From: Mycobacterium sp. URHB0044
Lineage (GTDB): Bacteria > Actinomycetota > Actinomycetes > Mycobacteriales > Mycobacteriaceae
Assembly: GCF_000620625.1 (NCBI RefSeq)
Contig: NZ_JIAW01000007.1
Location: 286,470-350,469 of the forward strand
Length of the DNA stretch: 64,000 nucleotides
Direction: 5' to 3'
A program made the translations under genes and the position numbers. Below the pieces are notes generated by a model. The model ran no database searches. It saw nothing but the letters and a program-made list of their open reading frames with translations, and had not been told where the DNA came from. Shown here piece after piece: positions 32,809 through 41,813 of this stretch. The stretch's first letter is position 1. Each line of letters starts with the position of its first letter.

Positions 32809-33723
32809 TCATTCCACGAAAGTGGAAAGGTCATTCTCATCTGATGCGGTGGCCGTCACGTTGGTACCGCTGAGCAGGGCGTCCGCCGCCGAGTAGACGT
32901 CGCAGGTGCCCTCCGCGACGGCTACCGCGAGCCCGTCGAGGCTGGCTTGGCCGCGAAGCGCGCTCTGCGCCAGTGACAGGATCTGCGCCCTGGCGCGGGC
33001 GGCGCGGCGGGCCGGGTTGTCGGTGCGGGCGTGCGCGTCGATGGCCTCGACGAGTTCGGCGATGCCCTCGTTCTGCGCGGCGATGATCTTGAGGATCGGC
33101 GCACTGGTCTCGGCGGCCAGATCCCGCGCGGTCTGGTCGGCGCCCTCGCGGTCGGCCTTGTTGATCGCGACGATGTCGGCGACCTCGAGGAGACCTGCCT
33201 TCGCGGCCTGAACCGCGTCTCCCGCACCGGGATTGAGCACGACGATGGCTGGATCGGCCACCGCGGAGATCTCGATCTCGGACTGGCCGACGCCGACGGT
33301 TTCGAGCAGGATCACGTCATAGTCGAGCGCGGCGAGCAAGCGGATCGCCGCAGGCACCGCGGCGGCCAAACCGCCGAGATGGCCGCGCGTCGCGACCGAT
33401 CGGATCAGCACGTCGTGATCGTTGATGTGGGCGGCCATCCGGATCCGGTCACCGAGCAACGCCCCACCGCTGTACGGGGACGACGGATCCACGGCGAGCA
33501 CCGCGACGCGCTTGCCCTGCTGCCGGTACGCGGAGACCAGCACGGCGATGGTCGTCGACTTGCCCGCTCCCGGGGGGCCGGTGACGCCGATGACGCGTGC
33601 GGTGCGATCGCCGATCACGGCAAGTACTTCGTCGCGGCGCGTGCTCTCGACCAGACTCAGCAGCCGACCGGCCGCACGGGTCGATCCGTTGCGCGCCGCG
33701 GCGACGAGTTCCTCGATGGTCAT
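32809..33723 (-). CDS. meaB: MeaB-like G-protein chaperone of B12-dependent acyl-CoA mutase
   Basis: A 304-residue SIMIBI-class GTPase. It shows Walker A GPPGAGKST (49-57), AVDPSSPYSGGALLGDRIRM, ETVGVGQSE (switch) and NKAD specificity. MeaB/ArgK proteins protect and reload adenosylcobalamin-dependent mutases. The matching mutase subunits lie about 13 kb away at 45702-47707 rather than next to it. It sits between a thiolase and the DUF35 gene. Another mutase elsewhere in the genome could also be the client. Confidence 0.93.
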   Translation of the reverse strand: MTIEELVAAARNGSTRAAGRLLSLVESTRRDEVLAVIGDRTARVIGVTGPPGAGKSTTIAVLVSAYRQQGKRVAVLAVDPSSPYSGGALLGDRIRMAAHINDHDVLIRSVATRGHLGGLAAAVPAAIRLLAALDYDVILLETVGVGQSEIEISAVADPAIVVLNPGAGDAVQAAKAGLLEVADIVAINKADREGADQTARDLAAETSAPILKIIAAQNEGIAELVEAIDAHARTDNPARRAARARAQILSLAQSALRGQASLDGLAVAVAEGTCDVYSAADALLSGTNVTATASDENDLSTFVE

Positions 33724-33748
33724 CGGTGCGGCTGACTCTATCGCCCGG

Positions 33749-34888
33749 CTACGGTGCCGGGACCTCGATGACCGTGGCAGATCCCATGCCGCCGCCAGCG
33801 CACATCGCGGCTACGCCGATGCCACCGCCGCGCCTGCGCAGTTCGTGCACGAGCGTGACGAGCATCCGCGCGCCGGTCGCCGCCACCGGATGGCCGAGTG
33901 AGCAGCCGCTGCCGCTGACGTTCACGATCTGCGGATCGATGTCGAGCATCTTGATGGTGGCCACGCACATCGCCGCGAACGCCTCGTTGATCTCGAACAG
34001 GTCCACGTCCGAGACCGAGAGTCCGGCCCGCTTCAGCGCCTTCGGGATCGCCTCGACGGGAGCGAGACCGGTGAAGGCGGGGTCGACGCCGACCGATGCC
34101 CACGACTTGACCGTCGCCAGCGCCGGCAGCCCGAGGCGATCGCTGGCGATGACGAGCGCCGCCGCTCCGTCGTTCGCGCCACAGGCGTTGCCCGCCGTGA
34201 TGGAGAAGCCCTCGATCTCGGGGTGCAGCACCTTGAGCGAGGACAGCTTTTCGATGGTGGTGTCGCGACGGGGATGTTCGTCGGTGTCGAAGACGCCGTG
34301 GGGCGTGTCGATCGGGAGGATCTCCTCCTTGAAGCGTCCTTCGTCGATCGCCGCGATGGCCTTGCGGTGCGAGCCGAGCGCCCACTCGTCCATCTCCTGG
34401 CGCGATACGCCCGCACGCACGGCGGCGTTCCAGCCGACGGTGATCGACATGTCCATGTTGGGCGCGTCGGGACGGTTGGGATGCGTCGGCGGGAACCAGG
34501 CCACCGTCTCCTCACCGGCCACTCGGGTGAAGCGCGGCGAAGTGGACGCCGAGTTCACGCCGCCCGCGATGATCAGCTGGTCCATGCCGGCGCGGATGCT
34601 GGCCGCCGCGCTCTGGACCGCGGCCTGGCCGGCGGCACAGTGCCGGTTCATGGCGAGGCCCGGCACGGTCTGCAGGCCGGCCGTGACGGCAGCGTGGCGC
34701 GCGATGACGCCCCCGCCGTACAACCCTTCGCCGAGGATGACGTCGTCGACAGGGTGGGACCTCAGTTCGGCCGCGGCGGCGCCCACCACGTGGTCGGCGA
34801 GCGTGTAGGCATCGGTATCGCGCAGCGTGCCCTTCATGGCGGTGCCGATCGGGGTGCGGATCGCGGAGACGATGACGGCTTCGGGCAT
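33749..34888 (-). CDS. Acetyl-CoA acetyltransferase (thiolase, FadA type)
   Basis: 379 residues with a complete thiolase set: the nucleophilic Cys in MNRHCAAGQAA, the His in SLGHPVAATGAR and the second Cys in MCAGGGMG. It should cleave a 3-oxoacyl-CoA at the end of a beta-oxidation cycle. It is first in the minus-strand operon, 24 nt after a perfect GAGAAT-GTT-ATTCTC dyad that it shares with the divergent SDR genes. Confidence 0.93.
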   Translation of the reverse strand: MPEAVIVSAIRTPIGTAMKGTLRDTDAYTLADHVVGAAAAELRSHPVDDVILGEGLYGGGVIARHAAVTAGLQTVPGLAMNRHCAAGQAAVQSAAASIRAGMDQLIIAGGVNSASTSPRFTRVAGEETVAWFPPTHPNRPDAPNMDMSITVGWNAAVRAGVSRQEMDEWALGSHRKAIAAIDEGRFKEEILPIDTPHGVFDTDEHPRRDTTIEKLSSLKVLHPEIEGFSITAGNACGANDGAAALVIASDRLGLPALATVKSWASVGVDPAFTGLAPVEAIPKALKRAGLSVSDVDLFEINEAFAAMCVATIKMLDIDPQIVNVSGSGCSLGHPVAATGARMLVTLVHELRRRGGGIGVAAMCAGGGMGSATVIEVPAP

Positions 34889-34911
34889 GACGGTCCTCTT
34901 TCGATCCGGTA

Positions 34912-34928
34912 TGAGAATGTTATTCTCT
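34912..34928. promoter_or_regulatory. Perfect GAGAAT-GTT-ATTCTC operator between divergent operons
   Basis: The inverted repeat (arms 34913-34918 and 34922-34927) is flanked by T on the left and TCTCA on the right. It lies between the thiolase operon (minus) and the two-SDR operon (plus), 24 and 37 nt from their starts. The same dyad recurs at 43254 with a different spacer. A TetR-family regulator is the likely binder, which is inference. Confidence 0.65.
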
Positions 34929-34964
34929 CAGCCTGAGAGTGTCAGTTGCAAGAAGGGGAACTTC

Positions 34965-35729
34965 ATGTTGATCGAGGGCAACTCCGCCATCGTCGTCGGC
35001 GGAGCGGGTGGACTTGGCGAGGCGACCGTTCGTCGTCTGCACGCCGCAGGCGCCAAGGTCGTCGTCGCCGACATGGCCGACGACAAGGGCAAGGCCCTCG
35101 AGGGTGAGCTCGGTGTCCGGTACGTCCAGACCGACGCCACCTCCGAGGAATCCGTCCTCGCCGCAATCGCCGAGGCGGAATCCCTTGGACCACTGCGCAT
35201 CTCGGTCGACACGCACGGCGGACCGGCCGGCGGCGGACGACTGGTCGGCAAGGACGGCTCCCCCATGGGCATGGAGGCGTTCGAAACGACGATCAAGTTC
35301 TACCTGACGGCAGTGTTCAACGTCATGCGGCTGTCGGCGGCCGCGATCGCCAAGTCCGAACCGCTCGAGGAGGGCGCCCGCGGCGTGATCATCAACACCG
35401 CGTCGATCGCCGGCTACGAAGGCCAGATCGGACAACTCCCCTACTCGGCGGCCAAGGGCGGCGTGCTGGGCATGACGCTCGTCGCGGCGCGCGACCTGTC
35501 CCCGCTGGGTATCCGCGTCGTCACCATCGCGCCGGGCACCATCAACACCCCGGCGTACGGCAAGGCGGGCGACCAACTCGAGCAGTACTGGGGCCCGCAG
35601 GTGCCGTTCCCCAAGCGGATGGGCCGCTCGACCGAGTACGCGCAGCTGGCCCAGAGCATCGTCGAGAACGACTATCTCAACGGCGAGATCATCCGCCTCG
35701 ACGGCGCACTGCGGTTCCCGCCGAAGTGA
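34965..35729 (+). CDS. SDR-family protein (3-hydroxyacyl-CoA dehydrogenase type II / HSD10-like)
   Basis: 254 residues from ATG 34965, with AAGGGG upstream. Motifs are VVGGAGGLGEATVRRL, NTASIAGYEGQIGQ and YSAAKGGVLGM. It has the HSD10 habit of a GMEAF insert before the helix and a C-terminal INGEIIRLDGALR-like end (LNGEIIRLDGALRF). It probably oxidises 3-hydroxyacyl-CoA. It is the first gene of the pair that shares the dyad promoter with the thiolase, so the two steps, hydroxyacyl oxidation and thiolysis, would be co-regulated. Confidence 0.9.
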   Translation: MLIEGNSAIVVGGAGGLGEATVRRLHAAGAKVVVADMADDKGKALEGELGVRYVQTDATSEESVLAAIAEAESLGPLRISVDTHGGPAGGGRLVGKDGSPMGMEAFETTIKFYLTAVFNVMRLSAAAIAKSEPLEEGARGVIINTASIAGYEGQIGQLPYSAAKGGVLGMTLVAARDLSPLGIRVVTIAPGTINTPAYGKAGDQLEQYWGPQVPFPKRMGRSTEYAQLAQSIVENDYLNGEIIRLDGALRFPPK

Positions 35730-36475
35730 GCGAGGGCGCGCTCGACGGCAAGGTCGCGTTCGTCGCGGGCGCCAGCCGCGGAATCGGCGCGACGGTCGCC
35801 ACCGCGCTGGCGGCAGCGGGTGCGTCGGTTGCCGTCGCCGCGCGCTCCGAACAGCAGGGCAAGCTGCCGGGCACCATCGGATCGGTCGCCGACGGCATCA
35901 ACGCCGCGGGCGGACGAGCGCTGCCGGTGGCATGCGACGTCACCAGCGAGGAGTCGGTCAACGCCGCAGTCGAGACTGCGGTCGCGGAGTTCGGCGGCAT
36001 CGACATCCTCGTCGCCAACGCGGGCGTATTGTGGCTCGGCCCAATCGAATCCACGCCGCTAAAGCGGTGGCAGCTGTGCCTCGACGTGAACCTGACGGGC
36101 GTGTTCCTGGTGACCAAGGCCGTCATCCCGCACGTGCGGGCGCGCGGCCGCGGCTCGCTGATGGCCGTCACCACCACGGGCGTCGCGATGGTCGATCACG
36201 GCGCCAACGCCTACTGGGTCTCGAAGGCGGCCGCCGAGCGGCTCTACCTCGGGCTGGCCGCAAACCTGCGCCCGGACAACATCGCCGTCAACTGCCTCAG
36301 CCCGTCGCGGGTCGTGCTCACCGAGGGCTGGCAGGCCGGCGGCGCGGGCATGGAGATCCCACCCGAGATGGTCGAGCCGCCCGAGGCCATGGCCAACGCC
36401 GCGGTGCTGCTGGCGCAGCAGGACGCCTCCGGCATCACGGGAACCGTCCAACGGTCCGAAGAGCTCGTTTCTTAG
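35726..36475 (+). CDS. SDR-family NAD(P)-dependent oxidoreductase
   Basis: 249 residues, starting at GTG 35726 in a GTGA overlap. It shows VAGASRGIGA, ANAGVLW, TTTGVAM (Thr in place of the usual catalytic Ser region) and YWVSKAAAERL. The C-terminal EDASGITG-type segment lacks the common NGG. It resembles the SDR at 47927 in the KLPGT insert (SEQQGKLPGTIGSV against SEPHPKLPGTVHTA), which marks the HSDL2-like subgroup. The stop codon overlaps that of the convergent dehydrogenase (CTTAG). Confidence 0.9.
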   Translation: MSEGALDGKVAFVAGASRGIGATVATALAAAGASVAVAARSEQQGKLPGTIGSVADGINAAGGRALPVACDVTSEESVNAAVETAVAEFGGIDILVANAGVLWLGPIESTPLKRWQLCLDVNLTGVFLVTKAVIPHVRARGRGSLMAVTTTGVAMVDHGANAYWVSKAAAERLYLGLAANLRPDNIAVNCLSPSRVVLTEGWQAGGAGMEIPPEMVEPPEAMANAAVLLAQQDASGITGTVQRSEELVS

Positions 36476-37743
36476 CCGGTGACGTCGCGGCCGATGAGCT
36501 GACGAGCAACGATCCACTGTTGCAATTCGTTGGCGCCTTCGAAGATCTCGAGGATCTTCGCGTCGCGGTACATCTCTTCCAATCTCACCGACTCGCCGCT
36601 TTCGGACACCTGACGGGCGAAACCCAACGCGCCATGGATCTGGATGGCTTCACGGACGAGGTCATTGGCCAAGCGGGTGCCATAGGCCTTGGCCATCGCC
36701 GCCTCGGGCTCGGCGCTGCGATCGCCACGATCGAGCAGCGTTGCCGCCTTCTGATACAGGGTTCTCGCACACTCGATCTCGGTTGCCCGCTGCGCCATCG
36801 CGAACTGCCAGTGTTGCATGGCGCCAAGGGGGCCGCCGAAGACGTGGCGGGTGCGCAACCGTTCGACCGCGAGGTCCAACGCCGCCTGGGCGACACCCAC
36901 ACCGGCAGCACCGATTCCGACGCGTCCGCGAACCAGCGCCGACAAGGCGACACTCAGACCGTTCCCCGCTGCGCCCAACAGGTTTTCGTGGGGAACCAAG
37001 ACGTCGGTGAACACGATGTCGGCGGTGATCTGCCCACGGTGCCCCATCTTCAGATCCGGTGCGCCGATCCGGACACCCGGCGACGACAGGTCGACCAACA
37101 ACATCGTCGCCCGATTGCTGCCGACCCCCGCGCGCATGAGCACCGAGACCCAGCCAGCCACAACGCTGTTGGTGATCCAGCGCTTGCGCCCGTTGAGCAC
37201 GAAGCCGTCTGGTGCCTCCTCGGCGATGGTCTGCATGCGCTCTGCCGTCAGATCAGAGCTGGTATCCGGTTCGGTGGTGGCGAATGAGAATGCAGTCCGC
37301 CCGCTGATCAAATCCGGAATGAGCCGGGCCCGCATCTCCTCGGTGGCGAACGTCAGCGTCTGAGGGACGAGGATGCACTGTCCGTCGTAAACGCCCGCCA
37401 TCGACGATGAGTGGTAGGCGATCTCCTCGGTGACGGTGCAGGTGCCGAGCATCGGATGTTCAAGCCCGCGACCGTATTCCGCGCCGAAGGGAATGGCGAA
37501 CAGGCCCTCGTCGGCCAGGCCTCGAAATGCTTCCCAGGGAAAGCTATCGACCGACTCCTCGCGCTGGCCGATGTCGCGCGCGTGCGGGACGAGCCGGCGC
37601 TCGACGGCCGCACGGGCCTGGGCACGCAGTTCGACGATCTCTTCGGGTAGCCAGACGTCGTGTGTCATCCGCTCCTGAGTTCGAGGTATGACTGGCGCCG
37701 CGCGACTGGTGTCAGCAATGGTCGTCGTCGGTTCTGGGGCCAT
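36472..37743 (-). CDS. Acyl-CoA dehydrogenase
   Basis: About 423 residues from ATG 37743. It shows TEEIAYHSSSMAG, FATTEPDTSSDL (flavin-binding strand), KRWITN, GRVGIGAAGVGVAQAALD and the C-terminal QIHGALGF region with FEGANELQQWIVA. A TATTAT -10 box ends 6 nt before ATG 37743 with no Shine-Dalgarno, so the mRNA may be leaderless. ATG 37668, with AGGAG, is the alternative and gives about 398 residues. It lies downstream of a TetR gene with an operator in the gap. Confidence 0.88.
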   Translation of the reverse strand: MAPEPTTTIADTSRAAPVIPRTQERMTHDVWLPEEIVELRAQARAAVERRLVPHARDIGQREESVDSFPWEAFRGLADEGLFAIPFGAEYGRGLEHPMLGTCTVTEEIAYHSSSMAGVYDGQCILVPQTLTFATEEMRARLIPDLISGRTAFSFATTEPDTSSDLTAERMQTIAEEAPDGFVLNGRKRWITNSVVAGWVSVLMRAGVGSNRATMLLVDLSSPGVRIGAPDLKMGHRGQITADIVFTDVLVPHENLLGAAGNGLSVALSALVRGRVGIGAAGVGVAQAALDLAVERLRTRHVFGGPLGAMQHWQFAMAQRATEIECARTLYQKAATLLDRGDRSAEPEAAMAKAYGTRLANDLVREAIQIHGALGFARQVSESGESVRLEEMYRDAKILEIFEGANELQQWIVARQLIGRDVTG

Positions 37744-37749
37744 TTTCGC

Positions 37750-37774
37750 ATAATACCAGTCACGTCTGACTGGT
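37750..37774 (-). promoter_or_regulatory. TetR operator and leaderless promoter of the acyl-CoA dehydrogenase
   Basis: ACCAGTCACGTCTGACTGGT (37755-37774) is a perfect 8-bp dyad with a 4-nt spacer. It begins right after the TetR stop codon and abuts the minus-strand -10 box TATTAT (37755-37750). Binding there would block RNA polymerase. The TetR gene immediately upstream is the obvious repressor. Confidence 0.65.
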
Positions 37775-38416
37775 TTATTCGGCGTCAGCGGCAACGCCCA
37801 GCATTCGACGAGCGACCGATTGCCACAGGGTCAGATGTGGGTCCGTCTCCTGATCGCGTGAAATGATCGAGTACGTGAGCGCCACTCCGCGCATGCTGCT
37901 GAAGAGCAACTCGCGGACGTCGTCGAACTCCGGGTGGCTGCTGTGGACGGGTCCGAACATCGTCGCGACGACATGCTGGATGGCTCGGCCCAAACGGTGT
38001 TCGGCTCCGGCGAGTTCGTTACGCAGTTTCTCGTCGGTACGCGCCACTGACCAGAGTTCCATGGCGGCCCAGAAGTAGGGTTGCCAAAAGGTGCTCCACA
38101 GCAGGGCAATAGCGCGATCCACCCTGGCACCTCCGCCTGGTGCGGAGTCTTGCAGCCGCTCGAACCACTGCTCCATGTCGACGATCCGTTCGTCCGCCAG
38201 ATGGTGTGCCGCAGCGACGAGCAAGGCCTCACGTGAAGGGAAGTGATGCAGCAGCCTGCCGCGGGTCACGCCGGCACGGTCCTGAATTGCGATCGTCGTC
38301 GTGCCGCTGTAGCCGCGTTCGACGAGAAGCTCGACGGCTGCATCCAAGATCAGCGCGTGACTGCTGGCCCGTCGACTGGCCTGCGATCGTCGCGCTCGCG
38401 AAACGGGCGTGGTCAC
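37775..38416 (-). CDS. TetR-family transcriptional regulator
   Basis: 213 residues with the helix-turn-helix at about 20-66 (ILDAAVELLVERGYSGTTTI, then AGVTRGRLLHHFPSREALL). The C-terminal domain is of the FadR/KstR2-like size. It is followed after a 31-nt gap by the acyl-CoA dehydrogenase that it probably represses through the 37755-37774 dyad. The 211 nt upstream (38417-38627) show no gene or clear signal. Confidence 0.9.
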   Translation of the reverse strand: MTTPVSRARRSQASRRASSHALILDAAVELLVERGYSGTTTIAIQDRAGVTRGRLLHHFPSREALLVAAAHHLADERIVDMEQWFERLQDSAPGGGARVDRAIALLWSTFWQPYFWAAMELWSVARTDEKLRNELAGAEHRLGRAIQHVVATMFGPVHSSHPEFDDVRELLFSSMRGVALTYSIISRDQETDPHLTLWQSVARRMLGVAADAE

Positions 38417-38627
38417 CCCGACAGGCTAGCGCAAAGGCGGGCCAAAAGCAGTCACGATTGACCGGACGCTCGTGCCCAGCCCTGACCAAGTCAGCCGAGG
38501 CCGCGATCGAGATCCTCCAGGATGAGTGTGTCGCCTGGCACGGGCTCTAAATTTCGCCCATTTCACGACCCAGAGCGCTATTTCGGCGCAACCTGATGTG
38601 AGTGCCGACCAGCGGGGAGGATGGGCT

Positions 38628-39086
38628 ATGCCACGGCTCATGGGAGTTTCACATGTTGAGTTGACGGTTTTCGATTGCGACCGGTCCGCCGTCTGGTGGC
38701 ACGAGGTGCTCGGCTTCACGCTGGTGAACCGGACCTCAACGGAGACATTCGAGATCAGATCGTTGTTACATCCCTCGGGGATGAACGTGAACGTGATGAC
38801 CCATACGGGGACGGCCGAGCGTGGCGCATTCGATGAACGGCGCGTGGGCCTCGATCACCTGGCATTCCAAGTGTCGGATCGAGACGAGTTGCAGCATTGG
38901 TTAGCGCATTTGGACGCGATGACTGTGCCAAACTCGGGAATCATCGACATCGGGTATGGACCGACAGTCGTCTTCCGTGATCCCGACAACATGCAACTCG
39001 AGTTCTTCGTCCATCCAGATCCGAATACCGTAGAGCTGACGGAAGCGGATTCCCCTGAGGCGCAGAAGATCTTGCGTCGCACGTAG
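38628..39086 (+). CDS. VOC-superfamily (glyoxalase/extradiol-fold) protein
   Basis: 152 residues from ATG 38628, with GGAGG 7 nt upstream. Paired beta-alpha-beta-beta-beta modules show the metal-ligand positions His in GVSHVEL, His in GLDHLAF and Glu in LEFFVHP. Members are glyoxalase-, epimerase- or dioxygenase-like, and no specific function can be assigned. It is a lone plus-strand gene converging on an enoyl-CoA hydratase, with a hairpin between them. Confidence 0.85.
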   Translation: MPRLMGVSHVELTVFDCDRSAVWWHEVLGFTLVNRTSTETFEIRSLLHPSGMNVNVMTHTGTAERGAFDERRVGLDHLAFQVSDRDELQHWLAHLDAMTVPNSGIIDIGYGPTVVFRDPDNMQLEFFVHPDPNTVELTEADSPEAQKILRRT

Positions 39087-39116
39087 CGTGCGTGCGCAAA
39101 ATCCTGTTCCGCGGCG

Positions 39117-39137
39117 GCGTGTCGGCCGCAGACACGC
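39117..39137. terminator. Hairpin between convergent genes, possible terminator
   Basis: GCGTGTC-N7-GACACGC forms a perfect 7-bp stem in the gap between the VOC and hydratase stop codons. An alternative pairing of GTGCGTG (39088-39094) with CACGCAC (39133-39139) is also possible. No T-run follows. Confidence 0.4.
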
Positions 39138-39158
39138 ACACTCGCCGTGGTGGGGCGC

Positions 39159-39923
39159 CTAGTTCTTGGCGATCAGGCCATCGACGATCTTGTTGAAGTC
39201 GGCGGTCCCGAACGACACGTACTCCGACAGGTTGGCGTAGTCCAGCGACGCCATCACCGACTTCTCGAGCTGGATGTTCATCAGCCGCTTGGTGGCTTCG
39301 AGCGCCTGCTGCGGCAGCTCCATGATCTTCTTCGCGCACGCGATCGCATCGGTCAGCGGATCGGCGACCACGTGATTGGCCATCCCCAGTTCGAGCGCCC
39401 GCGCGGCCTTGATCCGCACGCCGGTGAACGCGAATTCCTTGGCCTGCAACAAGCTGATCTGCGACGGCCACACCAATGGGCCGCCGTCCGCGGCCACCAG
39501 ACCGATCGACACGTGCGGGTCGGCGAAGAACGCGGTCTCTGCCATGTAGACGATGTCCGATAGCGCGGCCAGGCTGCAGCCAAGCCCGACGGCCGGGCCG
39601 TTCACCGCGGCGACCACCGGGATGCGGCACCGCACCATGCCGATGACGAGGTCGCGACCGTGCTTGATCGTCTTCTGCCGCAGGGCTTCGTCGTTGCGGA
39701 GCTCGTCGAGGTAGTTGAAGTCACCGCCAGCCGAAAACGCCCGTCCCGCACCGGTGATCACGGCGGCACGCGCGCCGGCGTCCTCGTTGAGCGCTTCCCA
39801 GATCTTGGCCAGCCCCACGTGCAACGCATCGTTGACCGCGTTGAGCTCATCTGGGCGGTTGAGCGTGATGATCCGCAGACCACCCTCGGCGCGAACGTCG
39901 ATTTCGTCTGGCATGTCGTACAT
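39159..39923 (-). CDS. Enoyl-CoA hydratase (crotonase family)
   Basis: 254 residues from ATG 39923, which shares one base with the upstream stop (TGATG). It shows LNRPDELNAVNDAL, GAGRAFSAGGDFNYL (first oxyanion segment), AAVNGPAVGLGCSLAALSD and ADPHVSIGLVAADGG. Its length fits standard EchA. It is last in the FadD-dehydrogenase pair-hydratase operon, and so probably hydrates the enoyl-CoA made by the two dehydrogenase subunits upstream. Confidence 0.92.
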   Translation of the reverse strand: MYDMPDEIDVRAEGGLRIITLNRPDELNAVNDALHVGLAKIWEALNEDAGARAAVITGAGRAFSAGGDFNYLDELRNDEALRQKTIKHGRDLVIGMVRCRIPVVAAVNGPAVGLGCSLAALSDIVYMAETAFFADPHVSIGLVAADGGPLVWPSQISLLQAKEFAFTGVRIKAARALELGMANHVVADPLTDAIACAKKIMELPQQALEATKRLMNIQLEKSVMASLDYANLSEYVSFGTADFNKIVDGLIAKN

Positions 39924-41011
39924 CAGTTCCCCAATCCAAGAATCCGCTGCGCGATGATGTTCTTCTGAATTTGCGACGTACCGCCCATCACGCTCTGCGC
40001 GCGGCTGTACATGTAGGCGCCGAACAATTCGGGGTCGCTGGTGCCTACCGTCGCGAGGGCGGCGTGGCCGACTGACTGCTCCACCCACGTCATGAGCAGT
40101 TTGTCCAAGGATCCTTGCGGACCGTGTTGGATGCCGTCGAGTTGCTCGGACAGCCGCCGGCGCACGTGCAGCCGCAGCATCTCCGTCTGCACCCACGCCC
40201 AGGACAGTTCGGCCGGCGCATCACCGTCGACTCGAGCGTTCAACTGGCGCACCAGCTTTCCGTAGCGGGCGGAGAAGCCCAGCGTCGACGGTTCACGCTC
40301 ATGGCTCACCACCGTCATGGCCAGCTTCCAGCCGTCACCTGGCGCGCCGACCATGTTCTCCGCCGACACCCTGGCGCCGTCGAACTCGACCTGGCCGAAT
40401 TCCTTGGTGACGCCGCTGATCATCTTCAGCGGGCGCTGCTCGATGCCGGGCTGGTGCATGGGGACGATGAACGCCGAGATGCCCTTGTGTTTCGGCACGT
40501 CCTTGTCGGTCCTGGCCAGCACGAGGCACCAGTCGGCGACGTCGGAGTAGCTGGTCCAGATCTTGTGGCCATGAATGACGTACTCATCGCCCTCACGGGT
40601 CGCCGTGGTGGTCAGCGATGCGAGGTCTGACCCCGCGCCGGGCTCGCTGAAGCCCTGACACCACCGCTCGGTGCCGTTGATCATCCCGGGCAGGAAGCGT
40701 TGGCGCAGTTCCTCGTCGCCGTGATGGCTGAGCCCGACGACGAGATACCCCAGGCTTGGCCGCGCCGGCGCACCGGCCTTGGCGATCTCTTCGTCGACGA
40801 TGACGTCGTAGACCGGGGGCAGTTCCTGCCCGCCGTACGCCTTCGGCCACGACGTGCCGAAGAACCCGGCCGCATAGAGCGCCTGATGCCATTCGCCCTG
40901 CTTGGCCCAGTACTCGTCACCCGAGGTGGGGAACTTCCCCTTCTGCTCGGTCAGCCAGCCGCGCAGCCGATCCCGGAACGCGGCTTCCTCCGGCGAGTCA
41001 CGAAAGTCCAA
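39923..41011 (-). CDS. Acyl-CoA dehydrogenase, large subunit of a heteromeric pair
   Basis: 362 residues with CQGFSEPGAGSDLASL, the FAD-binding IHGHKIWTSYSDVADW and the C-terminal MGGTSQIQKNIIAQRILGL. It resembles the steroid-type FadE subunits that form alpha2beta2 complexes. It overlaps the short dehydrogenase gene upstream by 14 nt, so equimolar synthesis is likely. The substrate is probably a bulky branched or cyclic acyl-CoA rather than a linear fatty acid, by analogy with FadE28-FadE29. Confidence 0.92.
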   Translation of the reverse strand: MDFRDSPEEAAFRDRLRGWLTEQKGKFPTSGDEYWAKQGEWHQALYAAGFFGTSWPKAYGGQELPPVYDVIVDEEIAKAGAPARPSLGYLVVGLSHHGDEELRQRFLPGMINGTERWCQGFSEPGAGSDLASLTTTATREGDEYVIHGHKIWTSYSDVADWCLVLARTDKDVPKHKGISAFIVPMHQPGIEQRPLKMISGVTKEFGQVEFDGARVSAENMVGAPGDGWKLAMTVVSHEREPSTLGFSARYGKLVRQLNARVDGDAPAELSWAWVQTEMLRLHVRRRLSEQLDGIQHGPQGSLDKLLMTWVEQSVGHAALATVGTSDPELFGAYMYSRAQSVMGGTSQIQKNIIAQRILGLGN

Positions 41012-41813
41012 TGGTCAACTCCTCCAGCTTGACCGGCCACAACTCGGTTGCGGCCAGCACCCGGCGCAAGTACACGTGCGCGAGGCATTCCCAAGTGTTG
41101 CCGATGCCGCCGTGCACCTGGATCGACATCTCGCACACCGTCAATGCGGCGCGTGCGGAGTAGATCTTTGCGACCCGGCCGGCTTCGATGGCCTCGGCGA
41201 CCGGCAGTTCGTCGACGGCCCAGGCGGCGTGGCGCAGCACGCTGGTCGCCCCCTCGATCAACGCCAAGCTCTCCGCCAACAGGTGCCCGACGGCCTGATA
41301 GGAGCCGATCGTCGACCCGTACTGTTCGCGCACCTTGGCGTACTCGGTGGCCAGGGCGAGCGTGCCGCGGGCCGCACCAACCAGGTCGGCCGTCGTCGCG
41401 GTGAGCGCGAGCGCATACCAGCGGCCGGCGTCCTCCTCGGTGAGTTCTGCCAGTTCGGGTGGCGACTCCACCGCTCCCGCAAGGCTTCCCGTCAAATCAA
41501 TGGACGCGTACTCCGGCGGAGTAGCCGGCACCTCCCCACCCAGACGGTGGGTGAGATCGTCGGCCAGTACCGGGCCGAGGAACGGCACGTCGACGAGGCC
41601 GCGGGCGAACTCCTCGGCGACGATCGCGACCTCGACGCCGGACGCCTCGTCCGAGCGCAGTGAGCGCCAGCCGGTCGAGGCGACCGTCTTCTCCAGCCGA
41701 GCGACGCGACCGTCGTCGTCCAGATCGGCGACCGACCCTGGTCCGAGATCGTCGGCCAGTTTGGCCGCGGCGTCCCGTAGTTGTTGTTGTTCGGCCGTCA
41801 GACGGACGTCCAT
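40998..41813 (-). CDS. Acyl-CoA dehydrogenase, short subunit of a heteromeric pair
   Basis: 271 residues from ATG 41813 (AAGGAG 5 nt upstream). The C-terminal half keeps the helical domain (YGSTIGSYQAVGHLLAE, IQVHGGIGNTWECLAHVYLR), but the middle beta-domain is reduced, about 100 residues short of a normal dehydrogenase. This is the pattern of partner subunits in mycobacterial alpha2beta2 FadE complexes. It overlaps the ligase gene by 16 nt. A longer open reading upstream is only frame continuation inside the ligase. Confidence 0.9.
   Translation of the reverse strand: MDVRLTAEQQQLRDAAAKLADDLGPGSVADLDDDGRVARLEKTVASTGWRSLRSDEASGVEVAIVAEEFARGLVDVPFLGPVLADDLTHRLGGEVPATPPEYASIDLTGSLAGAVESPPELAELTEEDAGRWYALALTATTADLVGAARGTLALATEYAKVREQYGSTIGSYQAVGHLLAESLALIEGATSVLRHAAWAVDELPVAEAIEAGRVAKIYSARAALTVCEMSIQVHGGIGNTWECLAHVYLRRVLAATELWPVKLEELTIGLS

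Noticed and set aside
32814..32829. TTCCAC-GAAA-GTGGAA hairpin as a terminator after meaB
   Set aside because: It lies within the last meaB codons, has no T-run, and the next gene of the same operon follows closely.
32818..32842. A GAGAAT-type half-site at the end of meaB
   Set aside because: Only one half is present and it is inside coding sequence (Asp-Glu-Asn-Asp codons), with no promoter nearby.
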